Below are positions 34,157 through 43,162 of a stretch of DNA of 64,000 bases, piece after piece. The notes under the pieces are model-generated. The model had not been told where the DNA came from and ran no database searches. It saw only the letters and a program-made list of their open reading frames with translations. The DNA is from Mesorhizobium denitrificans (GTDB lineage: Bacteria; Pseudomonadota; Alphaproteobacteria; Rhizobiales; Rhizobiaceae). Made by a program: the position numbers and the translations under genes. How positions within the stretch are numbered: the stretch's first letter is position 1; each line of letters opens with the position of its first letter. The DNA is taken from contig NZ_QURN01000010.1 in NCBI RefSeq assembly GCF_003403035.1, forward strand, positions 1 to 64,000. Reading direction: 5' to 3'.

Positions 34157-35785
34157 TTATTGAGCAGACACGACCTTATTTCGGCATGCCGCGAACGCAT
34201 CCTGCTCAGGACGATATACGGAGGTATTTACATCCATCATTCCAAGCACGGTCGAGAAGAGATTATCATGCGAAAACGGCTTGGAAGCTTCGTTGCGTAT
34301 GCAATTTTCATCAAGCCTCATCGCATCTTTATATGAGTCCGAGAACCATGCGATCATGGGGATGGAAGTCTGTTCCTTCGGGGCGATGAAGTACGGCGCG
34401 CCGTGCAGATAGATGCCGTTTTCGCCCAGCGATTCGCCGTGATCGGACATATAGATCATCGCTGTCGCAAGCCCGTCTTGCTGCTTTAGAACGTCGATAA
34501 CTCCGGCCAGCACATGATCTGTGAAAAGGATGGTGTTGTCGTATGCGTTAACGATCTCATCAGTGGTGCAATCAGAAAGCTGCGCCGTATGGCAGGCGGG
34601 CGTAAACTTTTCGAATGATTGCGGATAGCGCAAATAATATGCCGGGCCGTGGCTGCCGCCCGTGTGCAAGACAAGCACCGAGTTGTCAGCGAAAGAGCTG
34701 ATATGGTCGCGCAGATAGTCGACCAGAATGTCATCGCGGCATTCGCCTTGTGCGCAATAGGCTGGATCGGTCTTGTGATAAAACTCAACCACCGGAATGC
34801 GATCCGCGACATTCTTCGGCCCGGTGTTGTTCTCCCACCATTCCGTGCGCAAGCCGGCATGCGTCAGCACATCCATCAGGTTCTCTGAGCCTCGGCCGCG
34901 AATGTTGCTGTATTGCGCGCGGCCAAAGTGCGAAAACATGCAGGGCAGCGAAACTGCCGTGGCCGTGCCGCAACTCGTGACATTGGTGAAATTAAGCGCG
35001 TTAAGCGCTTGCAGCTCGGGGTTGGTTTCGCGCGGATAGCCGTTGAGGCTGAAATTCATCGCTCGCGCCGTTTCGCCAACCACGATTACGGTCAGCACCT
35101 TCTTCGGCGAAGCGGAGATAACCGACCCCAGATGTGCGTCCGTGCCGTAGGGCTCGGCTTTGATGCCGACTTCACGGAATTGGCGCACCCCGAGACTGAT
35201 GGCGCCAATCAACGGCGTTGCCGGTACAAGATTGGACATCATGCCCACACGCTGTTCGCGCCACATTGAGGCGAAGGTCGAGAATTGCAAACCGAAAACC
35301 GCGACCGCGACCAGAAGCGAAACGAGTATCAACGCGGTGTTTCTTTGCAGTTTTTTGCGTAGCGGCAGGTGTTTGACATCCACCCAAGCAACAAAAAGCG
35401 ACGGCAGCACTCCGAAAAGAGCAATGTGTTTCAAAAGCGCGGGTGTAATCAGATGGCCCGCCTCGGTGCTGGTTGTAACGACGGCATTCAGCAACATATC
35501 GCGGTCGATCACTACCCCGTACGCATCAACGAAATAGGATGCGGCAGCGCCCGCCATGATGAAAAAAATGAATACCGGCTTTGTCAGCCATCGTGAGGAA
35601 AACGCAAGCAGCACGACGAAATGCAGCAGCAGCAGAATGAGGCCGAGTTCTGCAAGATGCATCCAGTCGTCGTCGAAATAGGCAAGCGCCTTTCTCCAAA
35701 ACGAGATGTTGAGCAAAAGGAGGATGTAGCTTGCAACGAGCAGGCTCAAAGCTGTGCTCGAAAGCGATAGCCGCCGTATTGACAT
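34157..35785 (-). CDS. eptA: Lipid A phosphoethanolamine transferase (EptA-like)
   Basis: A 542-residue inner-membrane enzyme with five N-terminal transmembrane segments (within residues 10-165) and a periplasmic sulfatase-fold domain. It transfers phosphoethanolamine from phosphatidylethanolamine to lipid A, which lowers surface charge and polymyxin sensitivity. Zn ligand Glu238 (VVGETARAMN), the nucleophile segment SCGTATAVSLPCMFS (270s), HTGGSHGPAYYLRYP and SDHGESLGENGIYLHG are all present, as are paired Cys residues. It is a chromosomal family member with no insertion sequence beside it. Confidence 0.9.
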   Translation of the reverse strand: MSIRRLSLSSTALSLLVASYILLLLNISFWRKALAYFDDDWMHLAELGLILLLLHFVVLLAFSSRWLTKPVFIFFIMAGAAASYFVDAYGVVIDRDMLLNAVVTTSTEAGHLITPALLKHIALFGVLPSLFVAWVDVKHLPLRKKLQRNTALILVSLLVAVAVFGLQFSTFASMWREQRVGMMSNLVPATPLIGAISLGVRQFREVGIKAEPYGTDAHLGSVISASPKKVLTVIVVGETARAMNFSLNGYPRETNPELQALNALNFTNVTSCGTATAVSLPCMFSHFGRAQYSNIRGRGSENLMDVLTHAGLRTEWWENNTGPKNVADRIPVVEFYHKTDPAYCAQGECRDDILVDYLRDHISSFADNSVLVLHTGGSHGPAYYLRYPQSFEKFTPACHTAQLSDCTTDEIVNAYDNTILFTDHVLAGVIDVLKQQDGLATAMIYMSDHGESLGENGIYLHGAPYFIAPKEQTSIPMIAWFSDSYKDAMRLDENCIRNEASKPFSHDNLFSTVLGMMDVNTSVYRPEQDAFAACRNKVVSAQ

Positions 35786-35969
35786 TCCGGACGCTCCTTT
35801 AGCGTGCGCTTCTTTAGTTTGTCGCGTAGGGAACCCGGATTATGGTGAACTTATGGCTGGCCGCGCTACTGGCCAGTGGAATTTTCGGCTCTGCATCATG
35901 CGGTTGCGCTTGGAACATGTGCATGAAAGGCGTATCAGCGGGCCAAATTATTGCGTGGCGGGTGCAAAA

Positions 35970-37181
35970 GTGAACGATACGGCGGTGCAAAAACCTGTGG
36001 TTTCAGCACATGGAACTGCGTTCATTATCATTCTGGCCGTAAGTTTCGGTCACATGATCAACGACATCATGCAGTCGTTGCTTTCAGCACTCTATCCGCT
36101 GCTTAAAGACAATTATCAGCTCGACTTCTGGCAAATCGGCCTGCTGACCTTTGCGTTTCAGGTAACGGCTTCTTTGCTGCAGCCCATCGTCGGCTATGCA
36201 ACCGACAAACGACCGATGCCTCACTCCCTGCCCTACGGCATGTGTTCATCGCTGATCGGCCTGATTCTGCTCGCCTATGCTGGAAATTACTGGCTGCTGC
36301 TGGTTGGCGCGATGCTGATCGGCATTGGCTCGGCTGTGTTCCACCCCGAATCCTCGCGGGTGGCCCGTCTGGCTTCGGGTGGGCGTTTTGGGCTCGCGCA
36401 ATCACTTTTTCAGGTCGGAGGCAATTTCGGCCAGTCGATGGGACCGTTACTGGCGGCTTTCATAGTTGTTCCGTTTGGGCAACATTCGGTGGCGTGGTTT
36501 GCAGCGGGTGCACTCGTCGGCATCACCGTTCTCTGGCAGGTCAGCAATTGGTATGCGCGCTACCGCGCCGACACCACACGCAAGCCGCTTGGTGGCGTAT
36601 CCGTTATGCTGCCCAGGCGGCGCGTCGCAATAGCGCTCACCGTGCTGACGCTTTTGGTGTTCACAAAGAATATCTACATCGCTTCGATCGCCAGCTACTA
36701 CACATTCTACGTGATCCATAAGTTTGGCGTCGACGTACAACAGTCGCAAATCATGCTGTTCGCTTTCCTGGGTGCGTCCGCGGTTGGCACGCTGCTGGGC
36801 GGCATGTTTGGCGACCGTTTCGGCCCGAAGGCTGTGATCTGGTTCTCGATTCTCGGCGTTCTGCCGTTCACGCTTGCGATGCCCTACGCGAATTACGAGT
36901 GGACGATTGTGCTGTCGATTCTGATCGGCCTGATTCTGTCTTCGGCATTTTCGGCTATCGTCGTTTTCGCACAGGAGCTTGTTCCGGGCCGTGTCGGGTT
37001 GATTGCGGGCATATTCTTCGGTTTCGCATTTGGCATGGGAGGCATTGCTGCAGCAGTACTCGGCGTGGTCGCAGACCATCAGGGCATCGACTATGTATTC
37101 CGCATCTGCTCTTATTTGCCGCTGCTTGGTTTGCTGACGATCCTGCTGCCGAATATCGGGGTGCTTCGCCGCAAGGCTTGA
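35970..37181 (+). CDS. fsr: MFS transporter, fosmidomycin resistance (Fsr) type
   Basis: A 403-residue twelve-span exporter. Family motifs are FGHMINDIMQSLLSALYPLLK at the start, GYATDKRPMPHSLPYGM, IGIGSAVFHPESSRVARLASGGRFGLAQSLFQVGGN and LVPGRVGLIAGIFFGFAFG. I use GTG 35970, which gives the usual family length; a reading frame open for another 216 bp upstream encodes no family sequence and overlaps the divergent EptA start. It is divergent from the EptA gene, with 184 bp between starts. It may export fosmidomycin-like or other small molecules. Confidence 0.85.
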   Translation: MNDTAVQKPVVSAHGTAFIIILAVSFGHMINDIMQSLLSALYPLLKDNYQLDFWQIGLLTFAFQVTASLLQPIVGYATDKRPMPHSLPYGMCSSLIGLILLAYAGNYWLLLVGAMLIGIGSAVFHPESSRVARLASGGRFGLAQSLFQVGGNFGQSMGPLLAAFIVVPFGQHSVAWFAAGALVGITVLWQVSNWYARYRADTTRKPLGGVSVMLPRRRVAIALTVLTLLVFTKNIYIASIASYYTFYVIHKFGVDVQQSQIMLFAFLGASAVGTLLGGMFGDRFGPKAVIWFSILGVLPFTLAMPYANYEWTIVLSILIGLILSSAFSAIVVFAQELVPGRVGLIAGIFFGFAFGMGGIAAAVLGVVADHQGIDYVFRICSYLPLLGLLTILLPNIGVLRRKA

Positions 37182-37200
37182 GCGTGTCGCAATCAGTGCA

Positions 37201-37220
37201 AAGCTGGTCGATACCAGTTT
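37201..37220. promoter_or_regulatory. Palindrome upstream of soxB
   Basis: AAGCTGGT and ACCAGTTT (7 of 8 bases complementary) flank a CGAT centre. It lies 41 bp before soxB and is a candidate operator. It resembles the GntR sites elsewhere, but has a 4-bp spacer where those have 3, so it probably belongs to a different regulator. Confidence 0.45.
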
Positions 37221-37260
37221 GTAATGCTAATAGGCGCTGCCCACGCGAGACACTTGACCC

Positions 37261-38514
37261 ATGCGTAAATATTCAGCTTTCGCTATCGCCCGTGAAGCCA
37301 TGCGCGGGCACAAGGGCTGGGAGCAGCAATGGCGCTCGCCAGAGCCAAAGGCCAGCTATGACGTCATCATCGTTGGTGCGGGCGGTCATGGGCTGGCAAC
37401 TGCCTATTATCTCGCCAAGGAGCACGGCATCACCAATGTTGCAGTGCTCGACAAGGGCTGGCTTGGCGGCGGCAATACGGGCCGCAACACGACCATTATC
37501 CGCTCGAACTATCTCTATGACGAAAGCGCGGGCATCTACGATCACGCGCTCAAGCTTTGGGATGGGCTGAGCCAGGATCTCAACTACAACGTCATGTATT
37601 CGCCGCGCGGCGTCATGATGCTGGCGCACAATGTGCATGACGTGCAGGTGCTGAAGCGACACGTTCATGCGAATCGGCTGAATGGCATCGACAACGAATG
37701 GCTGACGCCTGAAGAGGCCAAGGAGTTCTGCCCGCCACTCAATATTTCGCGCAATGCACGCTATCCGGTCGTCGGCGCAACGCTGCAGCGGCGCGGCGGC
37801 ACTGCACGCCATGACGCCGTTGCGTGGGGCTATGCTCGCGGAGCGGATGCGCGCGGTGTCGACATCATTCAGAATTGCGAAGTGACCGGCATTCGCCGCT
37901 CGCCGGAAGGCCATGTGCTAGGCGTCGAGACGTCGCGCGGCTTTATTGGCGCGAAGAAGGTTGGCGTCGTTGCTGCGGGCCACACATCTGTCCTTATGGA
38001 AATGGCTGGCGTGCGCATGCCGCTGGAAAGCTATCCGCTGCAGGCGCTGGTTTCCGAGCCAATCAAGCCGATCTTTCCGTGCGTCGTGATGTCGAACACG
38101 GTACATGCTTATATTTCACAGTCGGACAAGGGCGAGTTGGTCATCGGCGCTGGCACCGACCAGTACACCTCCTATTCGCAGACTGGCGGTCTGCACATCA
38201 TCAACCACACGCTCGACGCAATCTGCGAGATGTTCCCCATTTTCACGCGCATGAAGATGCTTCGCTCGTGGGGCGGCATTGTTGACGTGACGCCGGATCG
38301 TTCGCCCATTCTGGCCAAGACACCGGTAAAAGGGCTGTATGTAAACTGCGGTTGGGGCACCGGCGGTTTCAAGGCGACGCCGGGCTCCGGCAATGTCTTC
38401 GCGCACACCATCGCGCGTGATGAGCCGCATCCCATCAACGCGCCCTTCACGCTTGAACGGTTCCGCACGGGCCGCCTGATCGACGAAGCGGCGGCTGCCG
38501 CCGTCGCGCACTGA
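37261..38514 (+). CDS. soxB: Sarcosine oxidase subunit beta
   Basis: A 417-residue flavoprotein subunit of heterotetrameric sarcosine oxidase, which converts sarcosine and O2 to glycine, formaldehyde (passed to tetrahydrofolate) and H2O2. The FAD-binding motif is [21 protein letters not shown] (from residue 34), then [16 protein letters not shown]. His184 in [20 protein letters not shown] is the expected site of covalent FMN. Late conserved blocks are [14 protein letters not shown] and [15 protein letters not shown]. It heads a soxB-cupin-soxD-soxA-soxG operon and is followed 9 bp later by the cupin gene. Confidence 0.94.
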   Translation: MRKYSAFAIAREAMRGHKGWEQQWRSPEPKASYDVIIVGAGGHGLATAYYLAKEHGITNVAVLDKGWLGGGNTGRNTTIIRSNYLYDESAGIYDHALKLWDGLSQDLNYNVMYSPRGVMMLAHNVHDVQVLKRHVHANRLNGIDNEWLTPEEAKEFCPPLNISRNARYPVVGATLQRRGGTARHDAVAWGYARGADARGVDIIQNCEVTGIRRSPEGHVLGVETSRGFIGAKKVGVVAAGHTSVLMEMAGVRMPLESYPLQALVSEPIKPIFPCVVMSNTVHAYISQSDKGELVIGAGTDQYTSYSQTGGLHIINHTLDAICEMFPIFTRMKMLRSWGGIVDVTPDRSPILAKTPVKGLYVNCGWGTGGFKATPGSGNVFAHTIARDEPHPINAPFTLERFRTGRLIDEAAAAAVAH

Positions 38515-38523
38515 GGTTTCGTG

Positions 38524-38877
38524 ATGAGCAGGACTGTGAACCTCAACGAAAAGCTCGCGCTTTTCTCCGAACACTGGTCGCCGAAGATCGTCGCCGACTT
38601 CAACGGCAATGACGTTATGGTCGCGAAGGTAAAGGGCGAATTCAACTGGCATTCGCACCCGGACACTGACGATTTCTTTCTCGTGCTGAAGGGCAGACTT
38701 ACGATCAAGTTGCGGGATGGCGATGTCGTCCTTGGGCCCGGCGAAATGTATGTCGTGCCCAAGGGGGTCGAACATTGCCCGGTCGCGGAGGAAGAAACCC
38801 ACCTTCTGTTGATAGAGCCCGCCGGGACACCAAACACCGGCGATGCCGCAACCGCTGCAACCAAGGTTCAAATCTAA
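38524..38877 (+). CDS. Cupin-domain protein within sox operon
   Basis: A 117-residue single cupin with WHSHPDTDDFFLVLKG (motif 1 His/His/Asp-Glu site) and YVVPKGVEHCPVAEEE (motif 2 His). The start is ATG 38524 with GAGG 7 bp upstream. The soxD start codon shares one base with its stop, so it is co-translated with the oxidase subunits. Single cupins of this kind are often mannose-6-phosphate-isomerase-like by name. Here its job may be metal, cofactor or formaldehyde handling, but nothing in the sequence proves that. Confidence 0.82.
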   Translation: MSRTVNLNEKLALFSEHWSPKIVADFNGNDVMVAKVKGEFNWHSHPDTDDFFLVLKGRLTIKLRDGDVVLGPGEMYVVPKGVEHCPVAEEETHLLLIEPAGTPNTGDAATAATKVQI

Positions 38878-39230
38878 TGCTTCTGATCCGCTGCCCATAT
38901 TGTGAGGAAGAGCTACCGGAACTCGAGTTCCGCAACGCTGGCGAAGCGCATGTCGTGCGCTCATCACATCTTGCCGATGTTTCCGATCAGGACTTCGAGG
39001 AATTTTTCTTCATCCGCACGAACCCCAAGGGCATTATCTATGAGCGCTGGCGGCATATTCATGGCTGCGCGCGTTTCTTCAATGCAGTGCGCGACACTGT
39101 CAGCGACAAATTCCTGATGACATATAAGGCTGGCGAGCCAAAACCTTTGCTTGTAAGCGAACCGGCAAAAACTGCGCCCGCAAAACCGAAAGCGGCGGCC
39201 AAGCCGCGCTCCAGAAAGGGAGACGCATAA
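38877..39230 (+). CDS. soxD: Sarcosine oxidase subunit delta
   Basis: A 117-residue Zn-binding delta subunit. RCPYCEEELPELEF supplies the first Cys pair and RWRHIHGCARFFNAVRDT the second His/Cys group. The C-terminal 30 residues are an Ala/Lys/Pro-rich tail. It shares a base with the cupin stop and with the soxA start, so stoichiometry is set by coupled translation. Confidence 0.93.
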   Translation: MLLIRCPYCEEELPELEFRNAGEAHVVRSSHLADVSDQDFEEFFFIRTNPKGIIYERWRHIHGCARFFNAVRDTVSDKFLMTYKAGEPKPLLVSEPAKTAPAKPKAAAKPRSRKGDA

Positions 39231-42205
39231 TGGCCGGAACTTATCGTATAGGCAATGCAGGCCGCCTGACGCCTGCACGCACCGCCCGCTTCACCTTCGA
39301 CGGCAAGCATTATACCGGCCTTGAGGGCGACACGCTGGCGTCTGCCCTTTTGGCAAACGGCATCCATCTGGTCGGACGGTCGTTCAAATACCACCGTCCA
39401 CGCGGCATTCTTTCCGCCGGTGCAGAAGAGCCCAACGCACTCGTTTCTGTAGAGCGGGACGCAGCACGCCGCACGCCTAACGTGCGCGCAACCGTGCAGG
39501 AGCTTTATGACGGCCTGGCCGCAAACTCACAAAATCGCTGGCCGTCGCTGGCTTTCGATGTCGGCGCGGTGAACGATCTCGCCTCGCCCTTTTTCTCGGC
39601 GGGCTTTTACTACAAGACGTTCATGTGGCCGAAATCGGCTTGGAAGAGCTTCTACGAGCCCAATATTCGTTCCGCCGCCGGGCTTGGCGTTTCGCCGGAT
39701 CAGCCCGACCCGGACCACTACTCCTCGCGCTTCGCGCATTGTGACGTTCTGGTTGTCGGTGGTGGGGCTGCGGGCCTAACCGCAGCAGTTGCAGCGGCGC
39801 AGGCTGGCGCGAGCGTCATTCTCTGCGATGAGCAGGCCGAGTTCGGCGGCGCGCTGCATTTTGAAAAAGGTGCGCAGATCGACGGTCAGGATGGCTGGTC
39901 CTGGGCGCAAGCAACAGCGGCCAAACTGGCAGCAATGCCGAATGTCCGGCTGCTGCCGCGCACGACCGCGTTCGGCTATTACGCGCAGAATTTCGTCGCC
40001 CTGACCGAGCGCGCCACTGATCACCTCGCCAGCCCGGATCGCACGGCACCGCGCGAGCGGCTGTGGCAGGTGCGCGCCAAGCGCGTGGTTATCGCAACCG
40101 GCGCAATCGAGCGGCATATGGTGTTTGCCGACAATGACCGTCCCGGCATTATGCTGGCCTCGGCGGCACGCACCTATCTCAACCATTATGGTGTGGCCGT
40201 CGGTCGCAATGTCGCTGTCTACACGGCAAACGATTCCGCCTATTTCGCGGCCATCGATCTCAAGAAAGCGGGCGTGAATGTCGCTGCAATCATCGACGTG
40301 CGCGACGCGCCAAGCGGTGCGGCAGTCGATGAAGCGCGCTCGCTCGGCATTGAAATTCTGCCCGGACGCGCTGTTGTCAAGGCAAACGGCAAGCTCCGTG
40401 TTTCTTCTGTCATGGTCGAGCCCAAAACGGGCGGCGCCAGCCGCACCATTGAATGTGATGCCCTGCTCGTTTCGGCTGGATGGACGCCTTCGGTGCATCT
40501 GTTTTCGCAGTCGCGCGGCAAGGTCGCGTTCGACGCCGATACCCAGCGCTTCCTGCCGGGAACCTACGCACAGGATTGCGTTTCAGTAGGCGCTTGTGCG
40601 GGAACGGACGGTCTGGAAGCGACGATTGCTGAAGCCATTCAGGCAGGCAGCGATGCAGCCGGAAAGCCCGGCAAGACTTTGAAGATTACAATCAAGGCTC
40701 AGGAAGGCTGGACGGGCGGTATGCTCGGTGCCGCTCCCGGTCCCGGTACTACGGTCAAGGCGTTCATTGATTTTCAGAACGATGTTACCGCCAAGGACAT
40801 TCGCCAGGCGGTGCATGAGGGCATGCGCTCCATCGAGCACGTGAAGCGCTTCACCACAAACGGTATGGCAACCGATCAGGGCAAGACCTCCAACATGCAT
40901 GGCCTCGCCATTGCAGCGGAAACGCTCAGCAAGCCGATCCCGCAAGTCGGCCTCACCACGTTCCGCGCGCCCTACACGCCGGTCACGTTCGGCGCCATCG
41001 TCAACCACGCGCGCGGCAATCTGTTCGACCCCACCCGCAAGACGCCGATCCACCCTTGGGCGGAGGCGCATGGCGCGGTGTTCGAAGATGTCGGCCAGTG
41101 GAAGCGCGCATGGTATTTCCCCGAAGCGGGAGAAGACATGCACAAGGCCGTCGACCGCGAATGCGTCACCGTACGCAAGGCAGCTGGCATGTTCGATGCT
41201 TCGACGCTAGGCAAGATCGAGGTTGTTGGTCCCGACGCGGCAAAGTTCATGGAACTGCTCTATACCAACCCGTGGGAAAAGCTTGAGCCGGGCCGTTGCC
41301 GCTATGGCATCATGCTGCGCGAAGACGGCTTTATCTATGACGATGGCGTTGTCGGGCGACTGGCTCCGGATCGTTTCCATGTCACCACCACGACCGGTGG
41401 CGCGCCGCGCGTGATGAACCACATGGAGGATTATCTCCAGACCGAGTTCCCGCATCTCAATGTGTGGCTGACCTCGATCACGGAGCAATGGGCTGTCATC
41501 GCCGTGCAAGGTCCGAACTCGCGTGACATCATCGCACCGTTGCTGGAAGGCATTGACCTTTCCGACGAAGGCATGCCGCATATGTCCGTGCGCGAGGGCA
41601 AGATTTGTGGCGTGCCAACGCGGCTGTTCCGCATGTCCTTCACCGGCGACCGCGGTTTTGAAGTCAACGTGCCCGCCGATTACGGCCAGTCCGTTTGGGA
41701 AGCGCTATGGGCAGAGGGTCGCAAATATGGCGCTTGCGCCTATGGCACCGAAGCCATGCACGTTCTGCGTGCGGAAAAGGGTTACATCATCGTCGGGCAG
41801 GACACGGACGGCACTGTTACTTGCAACGACGCCGGTCTGGACTGGGCAATCGGCAAGAAGAAGACGGATTTCGTGGGCATTCGCGGCATGAAGCGCCCCG
41901 ACCTTGTGGCGCCCGGTCGCAAGCAGCTTGTCGGCCTGCTGACGAAAGACCCGAAGATCGTGCTGGAAGAAGGCGCGCAGATCGTCGCGGACGCCAACCA
42001 GCCGGTCCCGATGAAAATGATTGGCCACGTCACCTCCAGCTATTGGTCGGAGAATTGTGGCCGCTCCATCGCGCTCGCGCTGGTCGCTGGCGGTCGCGAC
42101 CGGATGGGTCAAACTCTGTTCGTCCCGATGCCCAAAGGCGTTATCGAGGTCGAAATTGGCAGCACCGTGTTCTTCGACGAGAAGGGAGAACGGCTCAATG
42201 GCTAA
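39230..42205 (+). CDS. soxA: Sarcosine oxidase subunit alpha
   Basis: A 991-residue subunit with an N-terminal 2Fe-2S-ferredoxin-like fold region (residues 1-110, no cluster needed), then a Rossmann NAD+-binding domain (VVGGGAAGLTAAVAAAQAG at about 174-192), and a C-terminal aminomethyltransferase (GcvT)-like domain from about 590 that binds tetrahydrofolate. HMVFADNDRPGIMLASAARTYLNHYGV is conserved in SoxA, as are KTSNMHGLAIAAE and PNSRDIIAPLLE. Overlaps soxD by 1 bp and soxG by 8 bp. It uses the methyl group of sarcosine for 5,10-methylene-THF. Confidence 0.95.
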   Translation: MAGTYRIGNAGRLTPARTARFTFDGKHYTGLEGDTLASALLANGIHLVGRSFKYHRPRGILSAGAEEPNALVSVERDAARRTPNVRATVQELYDGLAANSQNRWPSLAFDVGAVNDLASPFFSAGFYYKTFMWPKSAWKSFYEPNIRSAAGLGVSPDQPDPDHYSSRFAHCDVLVVGGGAAGLTAAVAAAQAGASVILCDEQAEFGGALHFEKGAQIDGQDGWSWAQATAAKLAAMPNVRLLPRTTAFGYYAQNFVALTERATDHLASPDRTAPRERLWQVRAKRVVIATGAIERHMVFADNDRPGIMLASAARTYLNHYGVAVGRNVAVYTANDSAYFAAIDLKKAGVNVAAIIDVRDAPSGAAVDEARSLGIEILPGRAVVKANGKLRVSSVMVEPKTGGASRTIECDALLVSAGWTPSVHLFSQSRGKVAFDADTQRFLPGTYAQDCVSVGACAGTDGLEATIAEAIQAGSDAAGKPGKTLKITIKAQEGWTGGMLGAAPGPGTTVKAFIDFQNDVTAKDIRQAVHEGMRSIEHVKRFTTNGMATDQGKTSNMHGLAIAAETLSKPIPQVGLTTFRAPYTPVTFGAIVNHARGNLFDPTRKTPIHPWAEAHGAVFEDVGQWKRAWYFPEAGEDMHKAVDRECVTVRKAAGMFDASTLGKIEVVGPDAAKFMELLYTNPWEKLEPGRCRYGIMLREDGFIYDDGVVGRLAPDRFHVTTTTGGAPRVMNHMEDYLQTEFPHLNVWLTSITEQWAVIAVQGPNSRDIIAPLLEGIDLSDEGMPHMSVREGKICGVPTRLFRMSFTGDRGFEVNVPADYGQSVWEALWAEGRKYGACAYGTEAMHVLRAEKGYIIVGQDTDGTVTCNDAGLDWAIGKKKTDFVGIRGMKRPDLVAPGRKQLVGLLTKDPKIVLEEGAQIVADANQPVPMKMIGHVTSSYWSENCGRSIALALVAGGRDRMGQTLFVPMPKGVIEVEIGSTVFFDEKGERLNG

Positions 42206-42767
42206 GGCAAGCACTAAATCAGGCGCGGTTGCAGAGCGCCGTCCCGCATTGGCGGGACGCGAAATCGCAGCCGCTGCCGTTCGGGTTGCGGTTCTGCCGC
42301 CCGCCGAACGCATCTCGTTGCGCGCACCTGCCGGTTCCGTTTCGGCTCTGTCGAAGGCGCTGGGCTTGACCCTGCCAACGAAGCCCAAGACCTCCGCGTC
42401 CAAGGGTGGGCGTACGGCGTTGTGGCTCGGCCCGGATGAGTGGCTGGTTATTGACGAGGCAGGAAAATCGCCGGTAGCGGATTGTGCGCCGGTCAAGGCT
42501 TTGCATTCGGCGGTCGACATTTCTCACCGCAACGTCGCGCTGGCCGTTACAGGTTCCGGCGCAGAGGCAACGCTCAGTGCGGGCTGCCCGCAGGACTTGT
42601 CTCTCGCAGTATTCCCGGTTGGAGCGGCAACTCGCACCATTCTCGGCAAAGTGGAAATTGTGCTGTTGCGCACCGCGCCGGATGCCTTCCGTGTCGAGTG
42701 CTGGCGGTCATTCTCCGATTATGTTTTCGAATTCCTCGGCGAAGCAGCACACGACGCGGCCGCTTGA
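42198..42767 (+). CDS. soxG: Sarcosine oxidase subunit gamma
   Basis: A 189-residue gamma subunit. Characteristic features are WLGPDEWLVID, SAVDISHRNVALAVTGSGAEATLSAGCPQDL, and WRSFSDYVFEFL near the end. The start lies 8 bp inside soxA. A folD, purU or glyA gene, often next in sox operons, is absent here; a 70-residue unrelated protein follows. Confidence 0.9.
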   Translation: MAKASTKSGAVAERRPALAGREIAAAAVRVAVLPPAERISLRAPAGSVSALSKALGLTLPTKPKTSASKGGRTALWLGPDEWLVIDEAGKSPVADCAPVKALHSAVDISHRNVALAVTGSGAEATLSAGCPQDLSLAVFPVGAATRTILGKVEIVLLRTAPDAFRVECWRSFSDYVFEFLGEAAHDAAA

Positions 42768-42826
42768 GGCAAAGCGCAACTGGCGGTAGCATCGCGACAA
42801 CACGAATTGTCGCGAGCCAGATCGTT

Positions 42827-43039
42827 ATGAGCAAGCCTCCGCAAAAGAAGTCCCCTGCCGTTCGATCCCTTGAGCGCGAACAGCGCGCGACGAAGGAAGC
42901 CGCGAACGCCAAGCAGGAAGCCGACGACCAACTGGAAGAAGCGCTGGAGGACACTTTCCCGGCCAGTGATCCCATTTCCGCGATTTCGACATCCATCCCC
43001 GGCGAGCCCAAACGCAGGCCGGCAAAGCCTAAGAAATAA
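42827..43039 (+). CDS. Conserved small hydrophilic protein (EDTFPASDP motif)
   Basis: A 70-residue charged protein: a Lys/Arg-rich start (SKPPQKKSPAVRSLEREQR), a heptad-like helical middle (TKEAANAKQEADDQLEEALEDTFPASDP) and a Pro/Lys tail. The E/D-LEDTFPASDP motif is widely seen in small proteobacterial proteins of unknown function. No membrane segment or signal is visible. It lies 60 bp after soxG and may be on the sox transcript. Confidence 0.75.
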   Translation: MSKPPQKKSPAVRSLEREQRATKEAANAKQEADDQLEEALEDTFPASDPISAISTSIPGEPKRRPAKPKK

Positions 43040-43082
43040 TAGCGTCATCGATTGACGTGCCAGCCTTGGCTGACTTGCCATT

Positions 43083-43124
43083 ACCCCTCATCCGCCTGCC
43101 AACACCGGCAGGCGGATGAGGGGT
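43083..43124. repeat. Palindromic repeat (REP-like), copy B
   Basis: A perfect 18-bp inverted repeat, ACCCCTCATCCGCCTGCC and its complement, with a six-base loop AACACC. It lies between the small protein and the convergent 43163-43528 gene. The core CCCCTCATCCG...CGGATGAGGGG recurs at 55706. Confidence 0.75.
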
Positions 43125-43162
43125 GCAAAAAAAACGAACGTAAACGAGTCCGCCAGTTGTAA

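Noticed and set aside
34157-35785. Mobile colistin-resistance (mcr) gene
   Set aside because: Motifs show the EptA family, but there is no insertion sequence, plasmid gene or composition change around it. It is best seen as an intrinsic chromosomal enzyme.
35754-35969. Longer Fsr-type exporter beginning upstream
   Set aside because: The added 72 residues are not membrane-like or conserved, and the first part would overlap the divergent eptA gene.
37204-37217. Sixth copy of the GntR operator before soxB
   Set aside because: The spacer is four bases (CTGGT-CGAT-ACCAG), which breaks the 3-bp rule of the other copies, so it was kept as a separate candidate.
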